From Seminavis robusta (lineage: Eukaryota; Bacillariophyta; Bacillariophyceae; Naviculales; Naviculaceae), in NCBI GenBank assembly GCA_903772945.1, contig CAICTM010000239.1:23468-87467 (forward strand): a stretch of 64,000 nucleotides of DNA, read 5' to 3'. Position numbers and translations under genes: made by a program. The notes beneath the pieces are model-generated. The model ran no database searches. It was not told the DNA's origin and saw only the letters and a list, made by a program, of their open reading frames with translations. Shown in pieces: positions 20,831-29,317 of this stretch; the first letter of the stretch is position 1; the number at the start of each line of letters is the position of its first letter.

Positions 20831-22992
20831 GAGGCGTCCTGTGTGAGGGGGAAGGTGCGGTCGAACATGGTGAGAAATTCAGAGTCGGAGAGATCAAAAT
20901 TTCCCTTGGTGCCCGTCTTTTTGTATGACCGACTGGCTAGGTCAGCCATGGTATTCCAGTCCCCTGGAATGGAGAGGGCGGCGAGGTGGGAGGCCTTGTT
21001 GACCATCAGGCGGAGCGTCAGGGCTCGTGCGAGTTGGTGGCCCACTTGGGACATCTTGGATTTGAACGTGGTGGCCCAGGAGACGGCCGAGGTGTTGTCG
21101 GACCACATCGCGACATGCAGATGTTCCAGGTCCACTAACTGTTCCAGAAGGAGGTATCCCAGGACAATAGCAGCCATTTCCAAGTCGTTGATGGTAAGAT
21201 CGCCGGCATCAACAAGTGCGACAATGTCTGGGGGGAGCTGCAGCCTCCAGACGATGGGGTGCAGGGATTTGGTGCCTGACAGGAGGACACCGCCGAGCCC
21301 ATGCTTGCATGCATCCACATAGCCAATGTAGGATGGGGTGCCGGGGATGAGCCTTTCACAATGGACGGGGTTGTCCCTGAGGAGTTCGAACATGGCGCTC
21401 AAATCCTTGAGCGTTTGTAGTTGGGGAGAGTTCGGGTGGATTCGGATTTGGTGCTGGCGCTTGGCGGGCTGCCCAGCCTGGTGGAGGATATTGTAGAGGG
21501 GAGTGAGGAGACCCTGGCCTCCTGGGATGCCGAGGCAAGCATGTTGACACTTGCCGAGGAGAGATTGGAAGTCGCTGAGGGCCATGGAGCCCGATCGTTC
21601 GAGAGAGCGGAGACTTTCCCGGAGTGTGTCGATCTTTTTGTCAGGGAGTTGCATGGTGCGTTGCAAGCCATCAAAGATCCAGCCAAGGATTTCTTTGACA
21701 GCCTCCCAGAGTCCTTCTCGTTCGAGCACCAGTTTCTTGATGGAGATGGGCTCTTCACCGTCGTGTCCTGTGGCTGAAGGTGGCGGGAAAATTTGATGAA
21801 TGGCGTGAAGGAGGGCACGACTGTGGTGCCGGAGGGCCTCAGTGTCAGTGGATTGCAGCAGCCCGATGTAATCATCCACATAGACCTCAAAAAGGTGGAA
21901 GAAAGCATGTAGTTCTTTCGGAGTGGTGGGCCTGGGTGGGAGTGGGATGACAGATGGATGGGTGACGGGGTCGGGAAGGGGGTCCGGCAACATGTGGTGT
22001 TCCAGTGGGTGTGGTGGAAGGTGTGGTAACTGTCGGAGCCAATCAGCAATGTCTCGCCCGGTTTCGGTCGCGGCACAGAAGAAAGCCGGGCTGGATGTCC
22101 ACCCCATTTGCAAGGCTGCCGGAACCACAATGCGGACCTCTTCGGGGGGGTCTCCCGGGATTTGGGGGAGAACATAACAGAACTGCTCTTCATGGGCCTC
22201 GGGAACACACATTCTCCAGAACCCGTCCTTGATGTCGAGTTTACAAAAGAGTAGGGGTCCGTCTTCCTTGGGACGAGAGCCAACGGTGTAGATCAGGCGC
22301 TTCAGAGTTTTTCCCAACTGGTCCATGGATTGTTGGGGAGCAGTGTCTTCATTGGTGGCTTCATTGACTGAGGTGGGACTGTTGGGGTCGCGCTTCTGTT
22401 GTCCTTTGTTGGAGAGGTCAAGGATCATGCGAAACAGTCGGCTTTTGTGTGGGATCGCCGCGATTGGGCTGACCTTTGTGTGGGGTTTGAGCCCCTGTGC
22501 AACTTGGGCTCGCAGGGTGCTCCATGGGATGAGTTTGACGAAATCTTGCTGGACTTTTTCAAGGGCTTCGTCCCGGCAGGCTTTGGCAGCATCGGCAGAC
22601 TCGGCCGAGGGGTGAGCACCGTAGGCCACAGCCGCGTCGAGCTGCTCCAGGGTCCAATTGGTGTCTATGTCGACAGGGCAGCCGGTGGTGCCATATTCAC
22701 GGAGCTGGGGACCAGCTTTGTGGGTCTGGGCAAGAGAGCCAGGATACATGAGTCCCCGGGTGGGGATGTTCTGATTGTACTTACTTTGGGTATTGGTGAG
22801 GTGTGCATAGATGTCGTCGAGCTGTGCCGGGTTCGGTGGGCGCTGCAGATCCACCGGAGGTGGGTCGGACCTGACTGGGCGGGCTGCAGGCGGAACGGCA
22901 TGGACGGGTCTAGTGGGAGCATTGGGTTGCCGTTGGAGGTGGTGCCGGAGCCGGTGAAGCTGCCGTGCCGCAGCTTGCGGGGCCACGGGCAT
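20605..22992 (-). CDS. DIRS reverse transcriptase / RNase H
   Basis: Uninterrupted frame of 795 residues. Reverse transcriptase motifs in order: IPHKSRLFRMILDLSNKGQ, LLFCKLDIKDGFWRM, ALQMGWTSSPAFFCAATE and the catalytic box FEVYVDDYIGL, preceded by a Pro-rich insertion. RNase H follows with YVDACKHGLGG, NDLEMAAIVLG, AMWSDNTSAVSW and MADLASR, giving the four acidic catalytic residues. The last 50 or so codons overlap the recombinase start in another frame and look non-conserved. Minus-strand order gag, RT, YR fits the DIRS order. Intact as far as I can see. Confidence 0.9.
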   Translation of the reverse strand: MPVAPQAAARQLHRLRHHLQRQPNAPTRPVHAVPPAARPVRSDPPPVDLQRPPNPAQLDDIYAHLTNTQSKYNQNIPTRGLMYPGSLAQTHKAGPQLREYGTTGCPVDIDTNWTLEQLDAAVAYGAHPSAESADAAKACRDEALEKVQQDFVKLIPWSTLRAQVAQGLKPHTKVSPIAAIPHKSRLFRMILDLSNKGQQKRDPNSPTSVNEATNEDTAPQQSMDQLGKTLKRLIYTVGSRPKEDGPLLFCKLDIKDGFWRMCVPEAHEEQFCYVLPQIPGDPPEEVRIVVPAALQMGWTSSPAFFCAATETGRDIADWLRQLPHLPPHPLEHHMLPDPLPDPVTHPSVIPLPPRPTTPKELHAFFHLFEVYVDDYIGLLQSTDTEALRHHSRALLHAIHQIFPPPSATGHDGEEPISIKKLVLEREGLWEAVKEILGWIFDGLQRTMQLPDKKIDTLRESLRSLERSGSMALSDFQSLLGKCQHACLGIPGGQGLLTPLYNILHQAGQPAKRQHQIRIHPNSPQLQTLKDLSAMFELLRDNPVHCERLIPGTPSYIGYVDACKHGLGGVLLSGTKSLHPIVWRLQLPPDIVALVDAGDLTINDLEMAAIVLGYLLLEQLVDLEHLHVAMWSDNTSAVSWATTFKSKMSQVGHQLARALTLRLMVNKASHLAALSIPGDWNTMADLASRSYKKTGTKGNFDLSDSEFLTMFDRTFPLTQDASWLPLRPTDNIISLVYTVLRGKMPPTGSWLRLKQCGAVIGVTGKPSPGNNKWIPSRRRCSRNTGCSPPRLHPSRP

Positions 22993-23367
22993 GGGCTGCT
23001 GGGCCGGTGGGAGGTGCGCCGAGCTGTTGGTGCGCGGACGGAGCTGGTGGGCTTTGGCATGATGTGGTGGGTTCTGCGGGAGAACGGAGGGTTCTGTGAG
23101 GCGTGGTCGTTTGCTGGGAGGGCCAGGGACTGGGCCTGGAGGTGGAGGACGGTTTCGTTTGTGTGCGGTGAGGCTAGGTGGAGCCTGATGAGAAGGATGC
23201 TGGTGATGGATGGCTGGTGGTGCCGTGCTGGAATGTGTGTGTTTCTGTGTGTGCTGAGGGTGTGTAGTTGATGAACGTGAAAGTGGTTTGGGAGGTGCTC
23301 TGATCGTGGGGGTGTAAGTGTGACCAGTCGAGCGGTCCCAAAGCTGGGGGACGGGCTGTGGGGCCAG

Positions 23368-24110
23368 TCATGGGTGTGCCACCAGCACGGCTAGGCCAGC
23401 ATTAAGAATGCCCACCACTGTGTTGACCTGGAGTTCGGTCGGAGGAGCGCTTGCTGCGAGTGTATGGTGACGGGGGCAGCCGGCCCGGCTGCAAGAGCCG
23501 CGGAGGTGGAACAAGCCACAGTGATCAGCGGTGAGGCCAAGACGGGTAAGGGCATCTTGGGTATTGGAGTTTCCACGAGCCAGGATGGACCCAAGCGGGA
23601 TGTGTTGCTGCTGGGGTTGGACAATGGTGGCCCAAAACTGTCGGAGATTCCGGTGAAGTGCCGGATTCTGGATTGGTTGCTGTGGGGCGTGATCGCGTGG
23701 TGGGTTGCGGTTCTGCCGCCCGGGCGCGTTGCCGCGGCGGGTAGGAGGGACCGGAGGAGGTAAGGCGTAGCCGGGGTACCCTGGGGGTTGCTGGCCCTGG
23801 TAGGCAGGGGGTGCCGGAGGGTAGGGAGGGAGCCTGTTGGGATGGGGGTTTCGAGGTTGCCTGTGGCGGTTCCGATAACTGGTTGGCTGGAGTTCGTCAG
23901 GCATCCTTTCTTTTTCAATCTGGAGTTGAGAAGGCTCAGCTTTCTTCCCAATGCCAAGTGGGTCGGGGTCGACAAACCAGCTATGCTCAAGGTTGAGGAG
24001 ATCGTGCTCGGTGTTGACGTGAGAGAACTCGTCGCGTTGGAGCTGGAGAAGCCAGTAGACAATTTCGCCGGGTTTGTTGTCGATCCAGGTGGGGATGTTC
24101 AAGAGGACAG
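23368..24110 (-). pseudogene. DIRS gag, 3' part (downstream of gypsy insertion)
   Basis: Open frame reading PTWIDNKPGEIVYWLLQLQR, then a Pro/Gln/Arg-rich stretch and a CCCH-like zinc motif CGLFHLRGSCSRAGCPRHH near its C-terminus. The frame continues directly from the gag part at 29318 when the gypsy and one target-duplication copy are ignored, so this is the severed 3' third of one gag gene. Confidence 0.8.
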
Positions 24111-24187
24111 TGAACTACGATCGGAATATTGTGAGATTAGACTTAAAACTAGCGTTAGGACGCCACGTCACACACGTGCGTATGTCA
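24111..24187 (-). repeat. Gypsy 3' LTR (77 bp)
   Basis: Identical to 29241-29317. Read on the minus strand it contains CACGTG and TGACGT, bZIP/bHLH-type core sites, within its first 25 bp. Confidence 0.9.
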
Positions 24188-24203
24188 CTCTCCTCCACTG
24201 TGA
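24188..24203 (-). other. Polypurine tract of the gypsy
   Basis: The minus strand reads AGTGGAGGAGAG immediately before the 3' LTR, the expected plus-strand primer position. Confidence 0.65.
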
Positions 24204-24257
24204 GGCAACAATAGGCGCCGAGCATCAGTAACATTTAGAAAATGAATCAGGGGAACC

Positions 24258-27200
24258 TCAATAACCCGTACCGGTGGCAACCGGAGGTACTGGATGCTTT
24301 GGAAACACGCGCCGAATGTTCAGTCGCTCGAACTGATGAGGACTGAGCTGAATCATCACATTGCCATTGGTATGAACGCGGGAAACACGGTAGGGACCAG
24401 AAGCCGTAGGCTTCAACTTATCACTGAGACCGAGATACGCACGCTTGTAGACCAGGTCATCGACCGCGTAGTCATAGGAAATGCGTTTAGCATTGGCCCG
24501 CAGCAAACGTTTGTCAACCAAGGATTGATGATGTCGTTGCACGGCCAGGATGTCTGCATAAACAGGAATATCAAGAAACATATCTCGTTTGAAGGCAAGA
24601 GCACCAGGAGTGAGATACGCGTTCGTACTCTGCACGGAACAACGATGAGCATGCATCGCTGTCGCTAAGGTTTCGGAAATGACCTTGATTCCATCAGCAA
24701 CACTTTTGGGATCACGCGAGACCACAATGGTTCGCAATACTTGACCAATTGCCTGATGAGTCCGTTCAATCATCGAGTTACCTTGTGGATTACGAGGGGA
24801 CGAGTAGCGATGCACTGCACCATTCTTTTTCACCATCGCAATGAATTCCAGTTTGAACTCCGGACCGTTGTCCGTAACCACTTTCTTGGGTCGAGGATAC
24901 CGAGCAAACCATGTATCTTCGACCACTCGGGCACCTTCTTCCGACGTGCGTCGCATGATAGGTACAATCTCTATCAAGTTTGTGCAAGGATCCACCATAG
25001 TCATAGCGTTGAAAGTCAACGTCCGTTGTCGTAACTCAATCTTCCACGGACCGATTGTGTCACAATGGACTTCTTGCCAGGGCATCGCCGTAGCATCACG
25101 TGGAGCAGATTCTCCATAAGCACGTCGTGCTCGTTTGTTCTTCGCACATGCTTCGCACTGCTCAATTTGTTTTCGGACTTCGTCGCGAATACCTCTATGA
25201 TAGAAATGTGTCTTGATCGTTTGTTCTAAACGATCCATGCCTTCGACATGTGCCATGGACTTGTGATAGAAGCTGACCAACTTGGGAAGCAACTCTTTTG
25301 TCAGGACAATCTTGTCCTCGTCATTCTGACGAAAGCATATCAGCTCACTGTTTCCAAACATCTTCTTGAAAAACCGTTCCGGGTTATCAACCACGGTCTG
25401 TTGCAAATCTGCACTAGCTGCTTGGTACTCCGCGAGAACCGAGAAATTGAAGGGATTCCGTCCTTCACCGTCGAATGTAGGATGCTCAAGGAAAGATTCT
25501 TCCATACCGTCGTCGGGATGATGCATCAAACATTCGGCCAGCCGTCGATTCTCCTCCACAATGGAATAACATCCGTCAGCAGATGTGGATAGGGGATCGG
25601 AATCGGCACTGTCACGATCTTCGCGAGAAGTGGGCACCCGGCTGAGGGCGTCACCAAGGACGTTCTGGGGGCCCGGTTTGTAATGAAAGGTTGGGCCAAA
25701 CTCTTCCAACAGCAATCGCCATCTCATAACACGTTGAGTTTGAAAAGCGGAAAGTTTGTGAGTAAGGTTCTTATGATCAGTAAACACATTGATACGAGCT
25801 CCGAGTAACATAGACCGAAACTCTTTGAAGATTTCAACGATGGAGAGCAATTCCTTTTCAATGGTAGTATAGTTCTTTTGGGCGGAATTGAGCTTGCGGG
25901 AGTAGTAAGCCACAATCCGTCCGTTCTGTTTGATAGCTCCGCCGAGCTGATAATCACTAGCGTCCGTATCAATCTCGAATGGAACGTTGTGATCGGGATA
26001 GGCAAGCAGAGTATCAGCTGCCGCCACGGCCTTCATGGCTTTGAAAGCCTGTTCTTGCTCGTCGGTCCACTCAAATTTCTTGGTACCAATCAGCTTTGTC
26101 AAGGGTGCCAAGGTGTGAGAACGACGAGGCCACATATCACGGTAATAAGTCACCAAACCGAGAAACGAACGCAATTGTTTGATATCAGTAGGTGCTTTCA
26201 TGTCCAGAATGGCGCGCACTTTCTTCGCCATAGGCTTAACACCGATGGGAGTCAACCAATGTCCCAGAAAATCGGTTTCTTGCACGGCCCATTCACACTT
26301 CAACGGATTGATTGTGAATCCGGCCTCTTGTAGGATCTTGAGTACTTGATCGAGCTTGTCGAGATGAGAGCGCCAATCGGAACTGAAAATACCAATGTCA
26401 TCGATATAGACTTCGATGTCATCAAGAGCTTTGAGTAACTTTTCCATGATTTCTTGAGCGATATCCGGAGATTGAGAAACGCCCATTGGTAGTCGCCTGT
26501 ACTTGTAAAGCCCAAAAGGGGTAGCAATGGTACACAATTCGGAACTGAAATCGTCAAGTTCGAAGGTGTAATACTGCATCGAGATATCCAACTTGGTAAG
26601 GAATGCATAGTTCTTGCGACGAGCTAGGATATCAGCGATGCGAGGGATTGGATAAACCTTGCGCTTGATTGCTTTGTTGAGACCACGGAAATCAGAGATC
26701 CACCGGACTCGACCGTCTTTCTTCGGGATGATGAAAGTACCAGCAATCCATTCGGAACGACTTCCTTCTTCAAGAACGCCAAGGGAAACCAACCTATCCA
26801 ATTCTTTCTTGAAAATGTCTTGTTGATGGTGATGAGGAACAGTATAGTGTCGGCTTCGATGGGCCGGAACTGTAGGATCAATCTCCAAACTAATTTGTCC
26901 GCCGGTATATTTACCAAGTTCAGGACTGAACAAGGTGTCATATTTCTCAAGGACACCACGAAGGTCATTCTGTTGTTCTTGAGAAAGATGAGTACAGGAC
27001 CGAACAACGGCGGTAATATCGGCCCCTTCGTACTTAGATTCGAGGATGTGCTTGGTCTTGTAACCCAAGTCTGCTGCCTTCTCTTCTTCTTCACGAGTTG
27101 CAAAACATGAAGACTCTTTTTCGGATCCGGGGAGCATGTCGTCCAAATCATCATCCAAGTCGTCTTCACAGCAATCCGTGGAAGCCACGGTAGGCAGAGT

Positions 27201-27740
27201 ATCGTCATCTTCGAGATCTTCTTCAAGAAGATCAAGGAACATCGATGCAGGAGGAGTCTTCTTGTCAACCGAAGACGAAGGAAAAGGTCTCATGTCGATG
27301 CTAACCTCGTCCCATGTCATCTTGTGTCCCTTGAAATCAATCTTCAATCCCATCTCAAGGAGGATGTCGGGTCCAATGATCATATCATATCGAACATTGC
27401 TCGCGGAAAAGACTCGAGCATGGGCAACATCGATGAAACGGGACTTGTAGAACTCTGGAAAACACAACCGGTCTAAGGTAACAACACGGTTCGATTTGAC
27501 GTTGCCAGCCAATGTCGTGGTGGACACAACGTCTCCAATACGAGGAACTGTTCCCTTAGGCAACGCCTTTTCACTAATCCAGGTTCCACTAGAACCAGAG
27601 TCCATCAGGACTAATAACGGTCTATCAGACGGTTTATTTTGTATACTATGTAGGACGCAAAGCGCCATCGGCACCAAGTCCTTGTCCACATTGATTCCCT
27701 CAGCCGCCGCTGCATAATTCTCAAAGACCTTTGTAGGTGG
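24258..27740 (-). CDS. Gypsy Pol polyprotein (protease, RT, RNase H, integrase)
   Basis: Continuous frame of about 1,160 codons directly after the gag UGA, in the gag frame. Domains in order: aspartic protease (LLVLMDSGSSGTWIS, later YDMIIGPDILLEMGL); reverse transcriptase (WIAGTFIIPKKDGRVRWISD, LTKLDISMQYYTF, LPMGVSQSPDIAQ, IEVYIDDIGIF); RNase H (FEIDTDASDYQLGG, TIEKELLSIV, NVFTDHKNL); integrase with an HHCC finger (THFYHRG...CEACAKNKRA), the DDE triad in HCDTIGPW, VVTDNGPEF and NSMIERTHQ, and a GPY/F module (SGPYRVSRVHTNG). No chromodomain follows. There is no separate good start, since the first ATG lies inside the protease region, which points to readthrough of the gag stop. Confidence 0.93.
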   Translation of the reverse strand, partial: PPTKVFENYAAAAEGINVDKDLVPMALCVLHSIQNKPSDRPLLVLMDSGSSGTWISEKALPKGTVPRIGDVVSTTTLAGNVKSNRVVTLDRLCFPEFYKSRFIDVAHARVFSASNVRYDMIIGPDILLEMGLKIDFKGHKMTWDEVSIDMRPFPSSSVDKKTPPASMFLDLLEEDLEDDDTLPTVASTDCCEDDLDDDLDDMLPGSEKESSCFATREEEEKAADLGYKTKHILESKYEGADITAVVRSCTHLSQEQQNDLRGVLEKYDTLFSPELGKYTGGQISLEIDPTVPAHRSRHYTVPHHHQQDIFKKELDRLVSLGVLEEGSRSEWIAGTFIIPKKDGRVRWISDFRGLNKAIKRKVYPIPRIADILARRKNYAFLTKLDISMQYYTFELDDFSSELCTIATPFGLYKYRRLPMGVSQSPDIAQEIMEKLLKALDDIEVYIDDIGIFSSDWRSHLDKLDQVLKILQEAGFTINPLKCEWAVQETDFLGHWLTPIGVKPMAKKVRAILDMKAPTDIKQLRSFLGLVTYYRDMWPRRSHTLAPLTKLIGTKKFEWTDEQEQAFKAMKAVAAADTLLAYPDHNVPFEIDTDASDYQLGGAIKQNGRIVAYYSRKLNSAQKNYTTIEKELLSIVEIFKEFRSMLLGARINVFTDHKNLTHKLSAFQTQRVMRWRLLLEEFGPTFHYKPGPQNVLGDALSRVPTSREDRDSADSDPLSTSADGCYSIVEENRRLAECLMHHPDDGMEESFLEHPTFDGEGRNPFNFSVLAEYQAASADLQQTVVDNPERFFKKMFGNSELICFRQNDEDKIVLTKELLPKLVSFYHKSMAHVEGMDRLEQTIKTHFYHRGIRDEVRKQIEQCEACAKNKRARRAYGESAPRDATAMPWQEVHCDTIGPWKIELRQRTLTFNAMTMVDPCTNLIEIVPIMRRTSEEGARVVEDTWFARYPRPKKVVTDNGPEFKLEFIAMVKKNGAVHRYSSPRNPQGNSMIERTHQAIGQVLRTIVVSRDPKSVADGIKVISETLATAMHAHRCSVQSTNAYLTPGALAFKRDMFLDIPVYADILAVQRHHQSLVDKRLLRANAKRISYDYAVDDLVYKRAYLGLSDKLKPTASGPYRVSRVHTNGNVMIQLSPHQFERLNIRRVFPKHPVPPVATGTGY

Positions 27741-28970
27741 TCAGTAATCGCCACCGTATCCATAAGACTCTTCAGATTCATCGTAACCCCCTGTCATGGA
27801 ATCAAAGTAATGGGGCTCTTCCTGATAATACATCTCGTCTGTTTCTTCAGGAGGCGGCATAGCAGCAGCCGCAGGAACCGTAGAGGATTGTTCTTCGACG
27901 TGGAACACATCATCCTCGCGAACATCACCGTCAGCCACAAAATTATCGCGGCGAGGACTGTAACCACGTCCACGTCCACGACCACGAGGTGATGAGGCAT
28001 AGCTACCACGACCGAAACGTCCGGCAAAGTTGCGCACCGGAGTAGTGTTGTTGCGTTGCTGTCCGTCTGGTTGTCCACGTTGGTATTCTCTTGGAGGACT
28101 ACGATTGTACGTCCAGGTAGGAGCTCGACTCCATCCTCCACGACGGAAACGCTGGGAAGGCGGATAGTAACCAGCTCGAGGACCATCGTCTTGTCCATAG
28201 ATACGACGATAGCCAGAAGAGCGTCCACTTCTTCCAAATCCGCGGCCAGAACGACCACGAGAATGTCCACGACCACCACGGCCACGAGAGCCTTGTTGGC
28301 GAGCGTTGTAATTCTTTTCTTGACGGGCAAAGAAACGAACCATTTGAACTGGGCCGATAACCGTAATGTCATGAGCAGAATCGGCAAACTTGTCTTTCCA
28401 CTGGGGAAGCATCATGTTGTAAAACATCATCTTGAGAGCAGCAGCATCAAAAGGGTTCGCATTGTTTGCACCAGGAAACTTCGCCATCAAGGTATTGATG
28501 TACTCCAATCGAGACCACAGGGTCTTGCAATCGAGTTTGAATGGCTTGGTCGCAGTCTGCAAATATCGCGTCTGATCAGCGAGATCCGTGTCTTCAACGA
28601 ACTTAGCAATGAACGACGTCACGTAGGCATCAAAATCAGCAACTGCTGCACCAGGACGCGCTGCTCGAATCACGTTCCACTTGTCTCGAGCAGAGCCTTG
28701 AAGACATTTGACAAAGAAATTAGCCCTCAATGTCCCGGTATCCAAATTCAAAGCTGAGTTGCCGGTCACTTGATCGAACTCCTTGATGACTCGAAGGACG
28801 TGTTCCGGTTCTTGTTTGTCTGCCAATACAATCATGTCATGCTTACGCTTGACGTTGTTCCCAGCATGTTGCCAAGAACGAAACAACTCAGTAGTAGCGA
28901 CATCGCTCGCATTGTACTCCGAGACCAAGGGAATGACCGGATTCTTGCCCGACTGACCAAGCGTCGTCAT
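27741..28970 (-). CDS. Gypsy Gag with RGG-rich tail
   Basis: 409 residues from an ATG at 28970 (CACCATGACG context). The N-terminal half is a helical retrotransposon-gag domain (LRANFFVKCLQGSARDKWNV). Instead of a CCHC zinc knuckle, the C-terminal half is a series of RGG/RGR boxes (SRGRGGRGHSRGRSGRGFGR) and ends in a Tyr/Glu-rich acidic tail. RGG boxes can bind RNA and may replace the knuckle. Terminated by UGA, after which the same frame continues as pol. A leader of about 270 bp separates the start from the 5' LTR. Confidence 0.9.
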   Translation of the reverse strand: MTTLGQSGKNPVIPLVSEYNASDVATTELFRSWQHAGNNVKRKHDMIVLADKQEPEHVLRVIKEFDQVTGNSALNLDTGTLRANFFVKCLQGSARDKWNVIRAARPGAAVADFDAYVTSFIAKFVEDTDLADQTRYLQTATKPFKLDCKTLWSRLEYINTLMAKFPGANNANPFDAAALKMMFYNMMLPQWKDKFADSAHDITVIGPVQMVRFFARQEKNYNARQQGSRGRGGRGHSRGRSGRGFGRSGRSSGYRRIYGQDDGPRAGYYPPSQRFRRGGWSRAPTWTYNRSPPREYQRGQPDGQQRNNTTPVRNFAGRFGRGSYASSPRGRGRGRGYSPRRDNFVADGDVREDDVFHVEEQSSTVPAAAAMPPPEETDEMYYQEEPHYFDSMTGGYDESEESYGYGGDY

Positions 28971-29240
28971 GGTGAGATAATGAACCTAAAAAGGAAATAA
29001 CAAACAACAGTACTTGCGGCTTTGTGTTAGTAAGAGTCGCAAGTAATGATAATGAAAGAAAAAGGAGTAACTTCGTATTGAGTTACACCCTTGAGTTACC
29101 GTTGTTAATAGTAATCGAGCGAATTTTCGAAATTGTTTGACAATGGCCAAACGCCTAGTACACGTCTGCGTAGAATGTACGCAGGAAGTTTCTTTTGCTT
29201 GATGTGCAAATTCCAACCGAACTTGCTTCTGAATTCAGAG

Positions 29241-29317
29241 TGAACTACGATCGGAATATTGTGAGATTAGACTTAAAACTAGCGTTAGGACGCCACGTCA
29301 CACACGTGCGTATGTCA
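29241..29317 (-). repeat. Gypsy 5' LTR (77 bp)
   Basis: Identical to the 3' LTR. The sequence following it on the minus strand is CTCTGAATTCAGAAG, which does not start with TGG as a tRNA-3'-end primer site would; the primer is unknown. Confidence 0.9.

Larger units (their letters stand above)
24111..29317 (-). mobile_element. Ty3/gypsy LTR retrotransposon nested in the DIRS gag
   Basis: 5,207 bp bounded by identical 77-bp LTRs starting TG and ending CA. The 4-bp ACAG flanks both sides as target-site duplication. Gag and pol lie in one frame. A purine-rich tract (GTGGAGGAGAG on the minus strand) precedes the 3' LTR. Identical LTRs and intact frames indicate a recent insertion, later than the DIRS element it interrupts. 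Confidence 0.93.

Noticed and set aside
22399-23271. 290-codon plus-strand frame opposite the RT/gag region
   Set aside because: Antisense to GC-rich reverse-transcriptase coding sequence; composition follows the complement.
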